Positions 17,201 through 25,473 of a stretch of 64,000 bases of DNA are shown here, in pieces. The translations under genes and the position numbers were made by a program. This stretch comes from Anaerolinea thermophila (GTDB lineage: Bacteria > Chloroflexota > Anaerolineae > Anaerolineales > Anaerolineaceae). Location: positions 489,501 through 553,500 of the forward strand of contig NZ_DYHZ01000001.1 of assembly GCF_020723905.1 (NCBI RefSeq), written 5' to 3'. Positions within the stretch are counted from its first letter, which is position 1; each line of letters starts with the position of its first letter. Below the pieces are notes generated by a model. It saw nothing but the letters and a program-made list of their open reading frames with translations. It had not been told where the DNA came from and made no database searches.

Positions 17201-17767
17201 GCCCACGCGCAGAGGGGTGGTAGCCGTGGGAATTTCGTACACATGATACGGCTCGGTCACAAAGGAGGGCAGATCCCAACCCGCCGAAGCGCAGTCGCTG
17301 GCAGTACCCTTCAGCACAATATTGGCGGCAATGAAGGGGAATTCTTTGGTATTGGGATCGCCATCATCCGTGGTCGCTTGAGCCACACGCTGCGAAAGGA
17401 TCGTTTGCCCCCAGTCAAACTCGTGGTTCCCGAAGGTGACGCCATCATACCCGATTGTCTTGTAGTAGGCGATGGTGGGTTCACCTTTCTGAATATTGGA
17501 GAGCAGGCTCCCCTGCATGATATCGCCGGCATCGAGCAGAAGCACCTGCTGTCCCAGAGCCGCTTTTGCCGCGCGAATATTATTGATCACCGCGGCAACC
17601 CGCGCCGCCCCCGGATTGGATCCGGAAAGTTCCAGGTTGCCATGGAAGTCATTGGTGTGAAGGATGGTGAACTGGACAATGTCGCTGGACTGAGCCATTG
17701 CCGCCGAGGGCAGCATAAGGCTCAGAACCAGAATCAGGGCAAATACCCGATAGAACAATTTAGACAT
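14294..17767 (-). CDS. Secreted tandem 5'-nucleotidase (two UshA-like units)
   Basis: A 1157-residue secreted protein. The start at 17767 (MSKLFYRVF) is favoured by GGGAGGGT upstream and a typical signal peptide ending AMAQ (residue 26); the longer frame from 17929 adds a basic, non-signal stretch. Two complete metallophosphatase plus 5-nucleotidase-C units follow. Unit 1 has ILHTNDFHGNLE, GNHEFDWG and GGHSHTDLA; unit 2 has ILHHNDSHGRLL, GNHEFNFG and GGHSHTDPS. Both keep the metal-binding Asp, His and Asn residues, so both may be active on nucleotides or sugar-nucleotides outside the cell. UshA itself has one unit and about 550 residues. The last residues are AYIPAIFK, a short hydrophobic, basic-ended tail. 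Confidence 0.9.
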   Translation of the reverse strand: MSKLFYRVFALILVLSLMLPSAAMAQSSDIVQFTILHTNDFHGNLELSGSNPGAARVAAVINNIRAAKAALGQQVLLLDAGDIMQGSLLSNIQKGEPTIAYYKTIGYDGVTFGNHEFDWGQTILSQRVAQATTDDGDPNTKEFPFIAANIVLKGTASDCASAGWDLPSFVTEPYHVYEIPTATTPLRVGVIGVSSIETPYITIAEATAGLCFKDPADSILHYYDALDAASDVIVVLSHNGYTDGGYGYGFTVYGDQTLAQKLNTAGKPVNLIIGGHSHTDLATATMVGNTMVVQAHYAGRKVGQVDFTVNRTTGAISMTWTKHAVSTTGAEDPTIKALVEGYVNDPAYQALINEPIFYTNVPIVRDYNGNGLMGEMVNDAIYNELNNDAEPANDVDMVFNNPGGLRADITASDCPSYPCLVTYGKMFNILPFGNQTVVGEMTGAQIVELLNQSATLFKGALQVSGIRYKFYRYVTAGTTWAWGAYDIQVWDKATSAWVPIDANKTYRVATNEFLAPAGQDGFTPFKYFKVLSYWGDMLNQVNNWMKNHYNPDVDPTKSPYDRTVDGRIARDGDDTFDTDPIIPVTILHHNDSHGRLLKSGSFQGYTQLATIIKQERTFNPTRTLLLTAGDNIQGDSMMYYFKTAALGYAADGTSLPAELRMNPLIKAFNAMGYDAMTLGNHEFNFGKDVFVSTLQDANFPMLQANIQDDGSYGLNKVPVLPYVRKIVGPENIRVSILGIGNHRISNYELPSNIPGLTFPNPITTAQSYAPMLRSSSDVVIALTHIGFTENPASVEVDTNVDTYLAAQVSGLDAIIGGHSHTDPSKGFGPYKYLPTILGNPDGKPVLVTQAYRYNTYLGEVVLGLRAKSLTGGATYDVVSRTGKYISVGTAVTEDPTIKAIVDPYNALLTAYNNTTLGDTITPIDARTAYTEETNAANLQADASVWKLRKEGVTVDFHLSGAMTNQVVATTASPSNPVTLTVANMFTLMPYENSLVTLRMNGPQLKAVLERAYRNYYYYKYVPGAGGYSYYTTCMLDINKGGRIIYNDTYPALPSGNNVVALYFTDTSGVEHRVDFNDASKYYRVSTVNYLAAGSCNFNDSGVSLWPLSQIENDTQYYVRDAVIEYLQDPGTVKPINPQIEGRLQYVTPRAYIPAIFK

Positions 17768-17902
17768 AATCTGTACCCTCCCGAGAATTCGAAAGAATGT
17801 GTTTTGAAACCGGAACGAACCTTCAACGGAAAATCTGGAACGCCTTCGTGTGACTGTCTCACCTCCTTTCCTGTCCCCTTCTACCTGCACAACCCGATTG
17901 TT

Positions 17903-17948
17903 GCTCCAAGAAAATCTACCCCGCTTCATCAGAGTGGAGCGGGTTTTT
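17903..17948. promoter_or_regulatory. Mutually exclusive hairpins in the nucleotidase leader
   Basis: GCTCCA (17903-17908) can pair with TGGAGC (17935-17940), while CCCGCT (17920-17925) can pair with AGCGGG (17938-17943). The two stems share bases and exclude each other. A T-run follows on the plus strand. A regulatory switch is possible, but no known riboswitch was recognised. Confidence 0.3.
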
Positions 17949-18012
17949 ACTGTCGTTTTCCCGGAATCAATCGCGTGAAGGGAACGTCTACATGAATCAT
18001 GGCGTATTAATC

Positions 18013-18040
18013 ATTATAGAACTTTTTTACGAAAGGGCAA
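18013..18040 (-). promoter_or_regulatory. Promoter of the tandem nucleotidase gene
   Basis: The minus strand reads TTGCCC (18035-18040), a 16-base spacer and a perfect TATAAT (18013-18018). Confidence 0.55.
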
Positions 18041-18171
18041 ATTTTTGTTATTTCTGTCAGAGAAAATTCATGACAATTTTACGGTTATTAAGAGAATTCT
18101 GGGATAATGACCTGTCAATATCTGGTTAAGGGTTTCTTAAACTGAGCGCAACCTTGCCCCGCAATTCATGC

Positions 18172-18177
18172 TACACT
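18172..18177 (+). promoter_or_regulatory. -10 box placed for leaderless transcription
   Basis: TACACT ends exactly six bases before ATG 18184, the same geometry as at 11272-11284. There is no Shine-Dalgarno sequence. Confidence 0.5.
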
Positions 18178-18183
18178 AACAGT

Positions 18184-18957
18184 ATGCAATCTCTCGCGGA
18201 AATGATGGCAAAAATTGAAAACGCCCGTCCTGCCCTTTCTCAGATGGATGGATTTGCCGACTTTGAAGCCCGGTATCTGGCGCTCAGTGATGAACTGCTG
18301 GCAGGCACACCGGAAGAAACACTGCTCCCCCGCCTGACAGCGCTCTTACAGGCGTTCCCCCATATTGCTCAATCCGTTGGGCTGGAAACAGCCATTTCAA
18401 CCCCCGAGCCAGATGAAGAACTGCCTTCCTCCGCAGTTGATTCTGCTTCCCATGTCTACCCTGGAGGTGTTTCCATGACAACCCCTGTTCCTGAACCTGC
18501 TCCCCGCAATCCCGTCTCATTCAAGGTTGAAGATATCATCACCATTTTTAAAGAGGTGGTGACCGCCATTATTGCCATCCTGCTGGTGGCAACCACAGTT
18601 CGCATGTTGTGGGTCTCTCTGCAACTGGTGGGCGATGAAATGCGCATCAATCAAGCCCGCGAATTGATTATGGTGATGACCGGACTGGTTGGCGCAGTCA
18701 TCGGCTACTACTTCGGGCGCATCCCTGCCGATGCCCGCGCGGCGCAAGCCATTCAACAAGCCCAGCAAGCCACCGAAGAGCGCACTGAGATCAGCGCTCA
18801 GGCTGAAGTCCTTGCCGAGTCGGTCGAAAAGGTGATACGACGTCTGCCCGGAGAAGCCGCCACCCTGCGCGGCGAAGGCGGAACGCCGCTTGCAGGCGAA
18901 CTTGAAGACCTGCAGGAGAGTATTCAACGACTGCGAACGCTGAGCCGCAGGCGTTAA
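18184..18957 (+). CDS. Membrane protein with C-terminal coiled coil, CHAT partner
   Basis: A 257-residue protein I do not recognise. The N-terminal half (1-110) is cytoplasmic-looking, helical to about residue 70 and then Pro/Ser-rich. Two hydrophobic segments lie at about 125-147 and 161-178, followed by FGRIPADARAAQAIQQAQQA and a long Ala/Gln/Glu-rich helix (about 183-255) likely to form a coiled coil. With two spans, both ends would face the same side. The start at 18184 is set by the promoter box six bases upstream. The CHAT-domain gene follows after 21 bp in the same direction, so the two are probably one operon and may form a membrane-tethered complex. Confidence 0.6.
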   Translation: MQSLAEMMAKIENARPALSQMDGFADFEARYLALSDELLAGTPEETLLPRLTALLQAFPHIAQSVGLETAISTPEPDEELPSSAVDSASHVYPGGVSMTTPVPEPAPRNPVSFKVEDIITIFKEVVTAIIAILLVATTVRMLWVSLQLVGDEMRINQARELIMVMTGLVGAVIGYYFGRIPADARAAQAIQQAQQATEERTEISAQAEVLAESVEKVIRRLPGEAATLRGEGGTPLAGELEDLQESIQRLRTLSRRR

Positions 18958-18978
18958 CCTCTACGGGTTGGATGTTCC

Positions 18979-20853
18979 ATGGAACTGCCCATTTCCCGGG
19001 ATTTTGTTGCGCTTTCCTGCGACCTGCCAATTTCGCTGGGGCTGGAAATCCTGCGTTCTTCCGGAGCACATTTTCTGGTGCTGTTTCGTCAAAAGGACAG
19101 TCAGGAGTACTACTATCTTTTCTACCGCGAAGAAGTAGAGTTTCAGGCACAGCGTTATCCGCCCGATGCCCCGCTGGAGCGCGTCCTCGACCTGCACGAA
19201 TGGCGTGCCGACACCGTCACCGAGGTTGCCGGGTTTCCCCGTGAACTCCCCGAGCGGTTGATTGTGCTGGATCACGGCACAGTGGCAGGGGTGTTTGCTC
19301 CCCCTCTTGCCCGGGCTGGTAGAGACGATTTGGAAACCGGCGCAGAAGCCTCTACATCAGCAGGCGGGGAGATGGAAGCCCTGCCGGTGCTGATTCCCCT
19401 GCAAGCCCGCGCCGACCTTCCCGGCAGCGCCCGAGTCGGAGAAACCATTTCTCTGGAAGTGATCATTTCGTCCCTCGAACAGGAAGCATCTGCCGGGGCG
19501 TTAACCTTTTCCGCAGCGCAGGGTGCAACGCTTCAGATCACGGTGCAGGCGCGCCGCGGACTGGAGGTGACAGGGGATGCCTCTCAATCCTTTGTTCTTT
19601 CCGCGCCGCCGGTGCACTGGGAACATACGTTTACCCTGCGCGCCACCCGGGAAGGCACAGCCGAGGCACGGGTGCTGATCTTTGGCGCCGGTGTGCTGAT
19701 GGGGTATCTCAGTCTGCGCACCGAGGTGCAGGCGGTATCGGAAAGTCCTGAAACCGCCTCACTCTCATCTACACGCACCAGTCTGCCCACCGTTCAGGTG
19801 AGCGCACCGGATTTGCAAATCGTCATCCTTGAGGAAAATGACGGCAATCAACGGGGCTTTACCCTGCTGGTCAACGCCGCCGACCCGACGCTGGGCATCA
19901 ATTTTGCCACCTTCGGTCCAATTTATTTTCAGAGCGATCCGGGGCGGTATTTTGAGACCTTCTACCGCGAGATCGATTCGCTGTATCGCCTGCCCGACCG
20001 GCAAACCGCTCAAACCCTGTTGAAAGCCTGCGGAACCACGCTTTTTACCAGCCTTTTCCCTGCCGATGTACAGCAACTGCTGTGGAGCATCCGCGAGCGC
20101 ATCCAGAGCGTGCTGATTCAATCCACTGAGCCCTGGATTCCATGGGAATTATGCGCCCTGCGCGGGGTAGAACATGGGCAGGTACAGGAAGGTCCGTTCT
20201 TCAGTCAGGCGTACGCCGTGACCCGCTGGATCCCGGGGATTTCGCTCAAGAGCATGCTGAACCTGAGCCGGATCGGGGTGGTGATTCCGCTGAATTCCGG
20301 GCTACCTTTTGCAGAAGAAGAATGGCAGTTCCTGCAATTGCTGGCAGGGAACGGGCGCCGGGTAGAGCGCCTCCCGGCACGGTTTTTGCCCCTCGTTCAG
20401 GCGTTCACAGCCGGTGAATACACCGCCTGGCATTTCAGCGGTCACGGGGTGATGCGCGCTGGCGATCCTCTGCGCGCTGAGATGATCCTTGAAGAACCGC
20501 CTGCTTTCACCCCCATGTTGTTAAGCGGCGCGCTGGCAAACGTTGGAAAAACCAGCCCGCTGGTTTTCCTCAATGCCTGTCAGATTGGACAGAGCGGTAT
20601 GGCACTGACCGAGACAGGAGGCTGGGCACAGCAGTTCATCCGCGCCGGGGCGGCGGCTTTCATCGGGGCGTACTGGTCGGTGCAGGATTCTGGTGCAAAA
20701 GCCTTTGCTCAGGCTCTGTACCGCCATCTGCTGAATGGTGAAACGCTGGGGCAGTCCGCGCTCGCCGCGCGGCAGGAAATTCTGCCCGGTCACCCCCTCA
20801 CGGCACTGGCATACACGGTTTTTGGACATCCCAACGCTGTTTGCGCGGGTTAA
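18979..20853 (+). CDS. CHAT-domain (caspase-like) protein
   Basis: A 624-residue protein with no signal peptide. Residues 1-110 are an alpha/beta region that weakly resembles a CBS-type ligand domain (LIVLDHGTVAGVFAP). About 135-255 is beta-rich and Ig-like. About 275-365 is a second beta region (IVILEENDGNQRGFTLLVNA). The C-terminal 250 residues are a CHAT domain with His489 in WHFSGHG and Cys534 in VFLNACQIG, the catalytic pair of the caspase-like clan, plus the terminal ALAYTVFGHPN. CHAT proteases cleave partner proteins in signalling or cell-death pathways. The upstream membrane/coiled-coil gene is the obvious partner. The substrate is not evident. Confidence 0.8.
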   Translation: MELPISRDFVALSCDLPISLGLEILRSSGAHFLVLFRQKDSQEYYYLFYREEVEFQAQRYPPDAPLERVLDLHEWRADTVTEVAGFPRELPERLIVLDHGTVAGVFAPPLARAGRDDLETGAEASTSAGGEMEALPVLIPLQARADLPGSARVGETISLEVIISSLEQEASAGALTFSAAQGATLQITVQARRGLEVTGDASQSFVLSAPPVHWEHTFTLRATREGTAEARVLIFGAGVLMGYLSLRTEVQAVSESPETASLSSTRTSLPTVQVSAPDLQIVILEENDGNQRGFTLLVNAADPTLGINFATFGPIYFQSDPGRYFETFYREIDSLYRLPDRQTAQTLLKACGTTLFTSLFPADVQQLLWSIRERIQSVLIQSTEPWIPWELCALRGVEHGQVQEGPFFSQAYAVTRWIPGISLKSMLNLSRIGVVIPLNSGLPFAEEEWQFLQLLAGNGRRVERLPARFLPLVQAFTAGEYTAWHFSGHGVMRAGDPLRAEMILEEPPAFTPMLLSGALANVGKTSPLVFLNACQIGQSGMALTETGGWAQQFIRAGAAAFIGAYWSVQDSGAKAFAQALYRHLLNGETLGQSALAARQEILPGHPLTALAYTVFGHPNAVCAG

Positions 20854-20880
20854 AAATTTCCTTACAGGAGCAACGTACCT

Positions 20881-22368
20881 ATGACCACCCAAATCTTTGC
20901 TGATCGTCTTCGTACGCTGGGGTCCATCGAACCCACACTGTTTGGCGGTTTCCTCGAACACATGGGGCGCGCCATTTATCAGGGCATTTACGAGCCCGGT
21001 TCTCCGCTTGCCGACGAACGCGGTTTCCGCCGCGATGTTCTGCAAGCCCTGCGCGAACTGGCGCCCACCATCATCCGCTATCCGGGTGGGAATTTCCTGA
21101 GCGGGTACCACTGGATGGATGGAATTGGTCCGAAAGAACAGCGTCCACGCCGCCGCGAACTGGCATGGAAATCCATCGAAACCAATCAGTTTGGCGTGGA
21201 TGAATTCATCGAGTACTGCCGGGAACTGAATACCCAACCCATGCTGGGGGTGAATCTGGGCACCGGAACGCTGGATGAAGCCGGCGCGCTGGTGGAGTAC
21301 TGCAACGCGCCCCGGGGAACGTATTACGCGGACCTGCGCGCCCGTTACGGTCATCCGGAACCGTACGGGGTCAGGGTATGGTGCCTTGGCAATGAGATGG
21401 ACGGACCATGGCAAATCGGTCATCTGGAAGCGCATGAATACGCGCGTAAAGCCCTGGAAACCGCCAAGGTCATGAAATGGCAGGATGCCTCCATTCAACT
21501 GGTGCTGTGCGGCTCATCCGGCGCAACCATGCCCACCTTCCCGGAATGGGATCGCATTGCCCTGGAGGAATGCTGGGAACAGGTGGATTACCTCTCCCTG
21601 CACCAGTACGTGGGCAATCATCATCAGGACACGCAGAACTATCTGGGGTTGACCCGTTTCTTTGAGTACCACCTGCAAACTTTAGAGGGCACCCTGCGCT
21701 ACGTCAAAGCCAGAAAACGCTCCAGACACGACGTTTATCTGTCCTGGGATGAGTGGAACGTGTGGTACAAGGCACAGGAAGTGGACGGTCAATGGACGGA
21801 AGCGCCCCACTTAATCGAGGAAGTCTATAACCTCGAAGATGCGCTGGTGGTGGCGTTATGGATGAACGTCTTCCTGCGCTTCAGCCATGTGCTGAAAATC
21901 GCCTGCATGGCGCAACTGGTCAACATCATCGCCCCCATCCTCACCCATCCGGATGGACTGGTGCGGCAGACCATTTACTACCCCTTCCAGTTATTCCGCC
22001 GGTACGCCAGCGGGAAATCTCTGGATTTGCTGGTACAGTCGCCGCAGGTGGAAACCCGCGAGTTTGGAGAGGTGCCGCTGATTGACGCCGCAGGAAGTTA
22101 CGATGAGGAAAGCGGACGCACCACCCTGTTCCTTGTCAACCGCAGCCTGAGCGAAGCCGAAACGGTAGACCTGCACTTTGCGGGATGGACGCCGGGCGCG
22201 GCGGCGCGATTGATTTGCCTGACCGGCAAGGATCCAAAGGAAGCCAATACCTTCGAGAATCCCACAGCGATTGTTCCGCAGGATGCCGGCATGCTGCCCC
22301 TTCAGGACGGAAAAGCCACTCTCAAGGTGCCGCCGCTTTCCCTTACAGTGATTGCCTTCGGCGGCTAA
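20881..22368 (+). CDS. abfA: GH51 alpha-L-arabinofuranosidase
   Basis: A 495-residue glycosidase, the usual length for the intracellular GH51 family, with no signal peptide. Family signatures are [35 protein letters not shown] and [10 protein letters not shown]. Glu172 in [11 protein letters not shown] is the expected acid/base and Glu291 in SWDEWNVWY the nucleophile. It releases arabinose from arabino-oligosaccharides in the cytoplasm. An AGGAG motif lies about 11 bases before the start. It is 27 bp after the CHAT gene, perhaps by chance, and ends overlapping the convergent MFS gene by four bases. Confidence 0.93.
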   Translation: MTTQIFADRLRTLGSIEPTLFGGFLEHMGRAIYQGIYEPGSPLADERGFRRDVLQALRELAPTIIRYPGGNFLSGYHWMDGIGPKEQRPRRRELAWKSIETNQFGVDEFIEYCRELNTQPMLGVNLGTGTLDEAGALVEYCNAPRGTYYADLRARYGHPEPYGVRVWCLGNEMDGPWQIGHLEAHEYARKALETAKVMKWQDASIQLVLCGSSGATMPTFPEWDRIALEECWEQVDYLSLHQYVGNHHQDTQNYLGLTRFFEYHLQTLEGTLRYVKARKRSRHDVYLSWDEWNVWYKAQEVDGQWTEAPHLIEEVYNLEDALVVALWMNVFLRFSHVLKIACMAQLVNIIAPILTHPDGLVRQTIYYPFQLFRRYASGKSLDLLVQSPQVETREFGEVPLIDAAGSYDEESGRTTLFLVNRSLSEAETVDLHFAGWTPGAAARLICLTGKDPKEANTFENPTAIVPQDAGMLPLQDGKATLKVPPLSLTVIAFGG

Positions 22369-23654
22369 TCCCCCTGCAGAGACGCGGGAGCAGGCTCACG
22401 GGCTTGCTCCCGCCCTTTCCAGAAGAACGCCCAGTAAAGGTACGTGGACAGGGTGTAGAGGATGAGGGTGATCAGGAAGGGGGGATGAAACCCATAGTGT
22501 TTTTGCAGCCATCCGCTGATGATCGGTGAAAATGCCCAGCCAAAATTGTTTGCCATGCTTACCAGACTGGCAACGGTCGCGCGCGCCTGCGGCTCGCAGT
22601 GCTCCATGACGAAGGTTTGATACACCGGTCCGCTCATGTTCATCAGCGCCAGACGAATGAAATATGCCCCCGCGCTGACCACAAACCACGGCGCAAACCC
22701 CAGCACGGCAAGAAACGGAATGCTCAGCGCCTGGGTGATGACCACCAGTTCGATTTTTCCGTAACGTTCTGCCAGCGGTGGAGCGATCATTAAACCGGCT
22801 CCCATTGCCAGCGACCCCCATGCAAACAGGGTGCCGATAACCGGATCGGGCTGATGGTGGACCTGCCGGAAGAAGACGTTCATGAAGGGCATGAACATGC
22901 CCGCCCCGATGGACGTTGCCAGCATGGGCACAATCAGGCGGGAGAAAAGCCCGGCATTCTGGCGAATGTACGCCAGCGAAGCAAAACCCGAACGTGGGGT
23001 ATTGGTGCGAATGGGCTTCAGGAATGTCAGCGGCAGGGTGGCTCCCAGCGAGGCAAAGGCAATCACCAGCAGAGAAGCGCCGTACGCCGCCGTGGAAGTG
23101 GCAGGCACCCCCTGCAACGCTCCCATCCAGGTGGGAAGATACCCGCCAATCCAGTTCCCCACGAAGGCAGATGCCATCATCAAGCCGGAACTGAAACTGA
23201 AGAGATAGGTGCGTTCTTCTTCCCCGCTGTTTTCCATCAGGAAAGGACCGGAGGTCACCCCGGATAAACTCTGTCCCAACCCCATGAGGATGTTGGCAAG
23301 AAGCAGTACAGAAACCGAAGGCACCAGGACCACCAGGGCAACCGTCGCGGCAGTGAGCAGATAGCCCAGAATCAGCGAGGGTTTGCGCCCCAGACGATCT
23401 GCCAGATATCCCATGGGGAGAGCGGCAAGCAGTGCGGTGAGGCTGGAAGCGGTGACCAGCATCCCCAGAATGGCTTGATCCAACCCCCGGCTGAGCACGT
23501 AGAAATTGAACAGCAGACGGTACACGCCCATCGCCGCACCGGAAAGCACCACCGAAGCCAGGTACAGGCGGGCATTGGGCTGGAAAGCGGCTAAGCGCTG
23601 AGCATACAGGCGTAACACTGCGCTGGTGCGGCGCAGAGTGAAGCGAGGTTGCAT
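22365..23654 (-). CDS. MFS transporter regulated with an ArsR-type gene
   Basis: A 429-residue, roughly 12-helix MFS protein. The motif A loop is [18 protein letters not shown]. The second half has [12 protein letters not shown] and [17 protein letters not shown]. It starts 6 bp after the ArsR-type regulator gene and shares its operon, so it is probably the regulated transporter. Export of a toxic or signalling compound is a guess. Its 3' end contains a 9-bp hairpin that may terminate the convergent GH51 transcript. Confidence 0.85.
   Translation of the reverse strand: MQPRFTLRRTSAVLRLYAQRLAAFQPNARLYLASVVLSGAAMGVYRLLFNFYVLSRGLDQAILGMLVTASSLTALLAALPMGYLADRLGRKPSLILGYLLTAATVALVVLVPSVSVLLLANILMGLGQSLSGVTSGPFLMENSGEEERTYLFSFSSGLMMASAFVGNWIGGYLPTWMGALQGVPATSTAAYGASLLVIAFASLGATLPLTFLKPIRTNTPRSGFASLAYIRQNAGLFSRLIVPMLATSIGAGMFMPFMNVFFRQVHHQPDPVIGTLFAWGSLAMGAGLMIAPPLAERYGKIELVVITQALSIPFLAVLGFAPWFVVSAGAYFIRLALMNMSGPVYQTFVMEHCEPQARATVASLVSMANNFGWAFSPIISGWLQKHYGFHPPFLITLILYTLSTYLYWAFFWKGREQAREPAPASLQGD
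22384..22413. terminator. Hairpin inside the 3' end of the MFS gene
   Basis: GCGGGAGCA (22384-22392) pairs perfectly with TGCTCCCGC (22405-22413) around a 12-base loop, followed by CCTTTCC on the plus strand. It could stop the convergent GH51 transcript just past its stop codon. The T-run is weak. Confidence 0.4.
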
Positions 23655-23660
23655 CTTGGG

Positions 23661-24731
23661 TCACTCCTCAGGGGAATTGAGAGAATGCAGATAATCTTCC
23701 AGCGCCTCCAGCGCCGTTTGAAGCGCCCCTTCGCGCAGGGCATAGCGGCGCTCGGCGCCGGGTAGAAGGGTGATCTCTACCAGACCGGCAAGGCGGAGGA
23801 TGTTGAGGTGATGCACCACGGTAGGAGCGCGCAGACGCAGTAAACGCGCCAGTTCGCTGGGGGTACGCGGAGATTGTGCCATAAGCCGCAGAATGGCAAG
23901 GCGGGAAGGATCGGCAAGTGCTTTGAGGGCATCCACCAGTACCTCGGGGGCCATGTTCTGCGGAGAAAGACAGGCTTCGGTGGTGCGGGCGCCGAATAAA
24001 ATCAGCAAACTGCCGGGACGCACCCGCCCGTAAAAGACCAGCGGGGTGGTCCAGAATGAGGGGATCAGGATGACCTCATCCAGAGAAGCGAATTCGGCAA
24101 AGTGCACCCCGCGGGAGAGTTCATCCACCAGCGCCTCGGGGGAAAGGCGGCCTGCCAGTTCCTGCGCCCGCTCCAGGGCGCGGCGCAAAGTGGGACGGAT
24201 GCGCTCCTCTTCTTCGGCAAAGAAGACTTCGTAATAGGTTTGCAGGGCTTGCAGATAGGCTTCGCCAAATTCCGCCGGGCGCGCCCAGGCTTCAGCAAGG
24301 TGTTCAAGGGTCTGGGTGTTAAAAGAAATTCCCCTGCGCTGATAGTGACTGCGGATTACCTCCAGTTCGGCTGGAACCCACGACTGGCGCCGGGTGATCT
24401 TGCCCAGGGTTTCGATGATCTGCGGTGAGTGCTCCGGTGAGTACGTCAATGCGGGCAGGCGCTCGGCGGGGGGGAGAAGCGCCAGTGCGGAGAGAGCGTC
24501 TGCGGCGGTGCGGGCTCCAGCCGACTGAAGGTATAACCAGTGCAGGGGAACGGGTAGGAACGACTGGACTTTTTCAAGGAACTCACGCTGTGCCGCGGGG
24601 AGCCTGGAACGAACCCCCGCTGCCCGGGCAGGTCTGAGCCCGAACTGATTGGGACGGTGCAGCACATACAGGCTGACAAATAAATCGTATGCGGTGGACT
24701 CGTCCCATTGAAGTGCTGGCATTGCGGTCAC
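23661..24731 (-). CDS. ArsR-type winged-helix transcriptional regulator
   Basis: A 356-residue protein. The first 240 residues are helical and unlike a standard ArsR protein; they may sense a ligand. The C-terminal part (about 255-345) is an ArsR winged helix: LKALADPSRLAILRLMAQ, then TPSELARLLRLRAPTVVHHL as recognition helix region and LAGLVEITLLPGAERRYALR as wing. The frame starts with GTG at 24731 and has ATG at 24722; neither has a Shine-Dalgarno sequence. Two palindromes just upstream are probable autoregulatory operators. The MFS gene follows after 6 bp, so this looks like a self-regulated efflux operon. Confidence 0.82.
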   Translation of the reverse strand: MTAMPALQWDESTAYDLFVSLYVLHRPNQFGLRPARAAGVRSRLPAAQREFLEKVQSFLPVPLHWLYLQSAGARTAADALSALALLPPAERLPALTYSPEHSPQIIETLGKITRRQSWVPAELEVIRSHYQRRGISFNTQTLEHLAEAWARPAEFGEAYLQALQTYYEVFFAEEEERIRPTLRRALERAQELAGRLSPEALVDELSRGVHFAEFASLDEVILIPSFWTTPLVFYGRVRPGSLLILFGARTTEACLSPQNMAPEVLVDALKALADPSRLAILRLMAQSPRTPSELARLLRLRAPTVVHHLNILRLAGLVEITLLPGAERRYALREGALQTALEALEDYLHSLNSPEE

Positions 24732-24736
24732 AGGTT

Positions 24737-24754
24737 GTTAGATAATCGTCTAAC
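24737..24754. promoter_or_regulatory. Operator palindrome 1 of the ArsR-type regulator
   Basis: GTTAGATAATCGTCTAAC has perfect six-base arms GTTAGA/TCTAAC. It lies six bases upstream of the GTG start and overlaps a possible -10 (TTATCT on the minus strand). Confidence 0.7.
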
Positions 24755-24756
24755 GC

Positions 24757-24774
24757 ATTAGATAATAATCTAAT
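24757..24774. promoter_or_regulatory. Operator palindrome 2 of the ArsR-type regulator
   Basis: ATTAGATAATAATCTAAT is an 18-base palindrome with arms ATTAGAT/ATCTAAT. It shares TTAGATAAT..TCTAA with palindrome 1, and the two centres are 20 bases apart, close to two helical turns. This suggests cooperative binding of two dimers on one DNA face. Confidence 0.7.
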
Positions 24775-24799
24775 TCTCAACAAAAGTCAAGGGATTCGC

Positions 24800-24826
24800 A
24801 AAAAAATCCCCCCATTTTCTGGGGGG
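24800..24826 (-). terminator. Rho-independent terminator of the HIT gene
   Basis: On the minus strand CCCCCC/GGGGGG form a stem (24808-24813 with 24821-24826) around a seven-base loop, followed by a seven-base T-run. It lies about 30 bases after the HIT stop codon. Confidence 0.75.
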
Positions 24827-24856
24827 AAAAGGGGGAGATGGGGGAAAATCGGGAAA

Positions 24857-25354
24857 TCAGGGCTTGCGCAGGCGTTCATCCACCCGCACCCGGATGCGCC
24901 GATAGGTTTCTGTCAAATCTTCAGGGATGACGCGGGTCTCGCCTATGGTGGACATAAAGTTGGTATCGCCCTGCCAGCGCGGAACGATGTGGAGATGAAC
25001 ATGTTCGGCGATGCCCGCGCCCGCCGCCGCGCCAATGTTCGCCCCTAAGTTGAAGGCTTCGGGGTGGTATTCATCGCGCAGGAGGATCATCATCTCGGTC
25101 ATCAGTTCCATCATCTCACTGCGGGTGGCAGAGTCCAGTTTTTCCAGTGAATCCACGTGGGCAACGGGTACGACCATTACATGCCCGGTGGTATAGGGAT
25201 AGCGGTTCAAAATCACAAACGATTTTTCGCCCCGCCAGACGATTAAATTCTCCACCCCGTCGGGCTGACGCAAGGCATCACAAAAAATACAGGTTTCAGT
25301 TTTGTTGTTATCCATCATGTACCTCATTCGCCACGGAGACCACAGCGTTTGCAT
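24857..25354 (-). CDS. HIT family nucleotide hydrolase
   Basis: A 165-residue protein. The start at 25354 (MQTLWSPWRMRYM) was chosen over the frame start at 25453 because GGGGAGGTGTG lies directly before it. The N-terminus has a zinc-type CIFCDAL motif, then NRYPYTTGHVMVVPVAHV, and the catalytic histidine triad HVHLHIVPRW near residue 125. The family hydrolyses dinucleoside polyphosphates or nucleotide conjugates; the WSPWRMxYM opening is typical of bacterial Ap4A-phosphorylase-like HIT proteins. It is monocistronic, with a terminator on each side. Confidence 0.9.
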   Translation of the reverse strand: MQTLWSPWRMRYMMDNNKTETCIFCDALRQPDGVENLIVWRGEKSFVILNRYPYTTGHVMVVPVAHVDSLEKLDSATRSEMMELMTEMMILLRDEYHPEAFNLGANIGAAAGAGIAEHVHLHIVPRWQGDTNFMSTIGETRVIPEDLTETYRRIRVRVDERLRKP

Positions 25355-25473
25355 CACACCTCCCCGTACCTGTAGAATTGCCAACCGTCTGCCCTCACCC
25401 ACTTGACCCCGCCGCACCTTCAGAGCAGAACCAGGTTTGTACAATTTTAACACATTCCTCCGGAATGAAAAAA

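Larger units (their letters stand above)
17768..18183. other. Divergent intergenic region with a long nucleotidase leader
   Basis: These 416 bases hold the nucleotidase promoter (18013-18040, minus strand), implying a leader of about 240 bases. The leader carries competing hairpins (17903-17948) and GGAGGTGAG ahead of an in-frame GTG, a possible extra start or leader peptide. The right end carries the -10 box of the gene at 18184. Confidence 0.5.

Noticed and set aside
14555-17995. Three long plus-strand frames (14555-15694, 15725-16927, 16934-17995) opposite the nucleotidase gene
   Set aside because: They read as His/Gly/Arg-rich antisense shadow sequence with no domain, and the minus-strand nucleotidase motifs are unambiguous.
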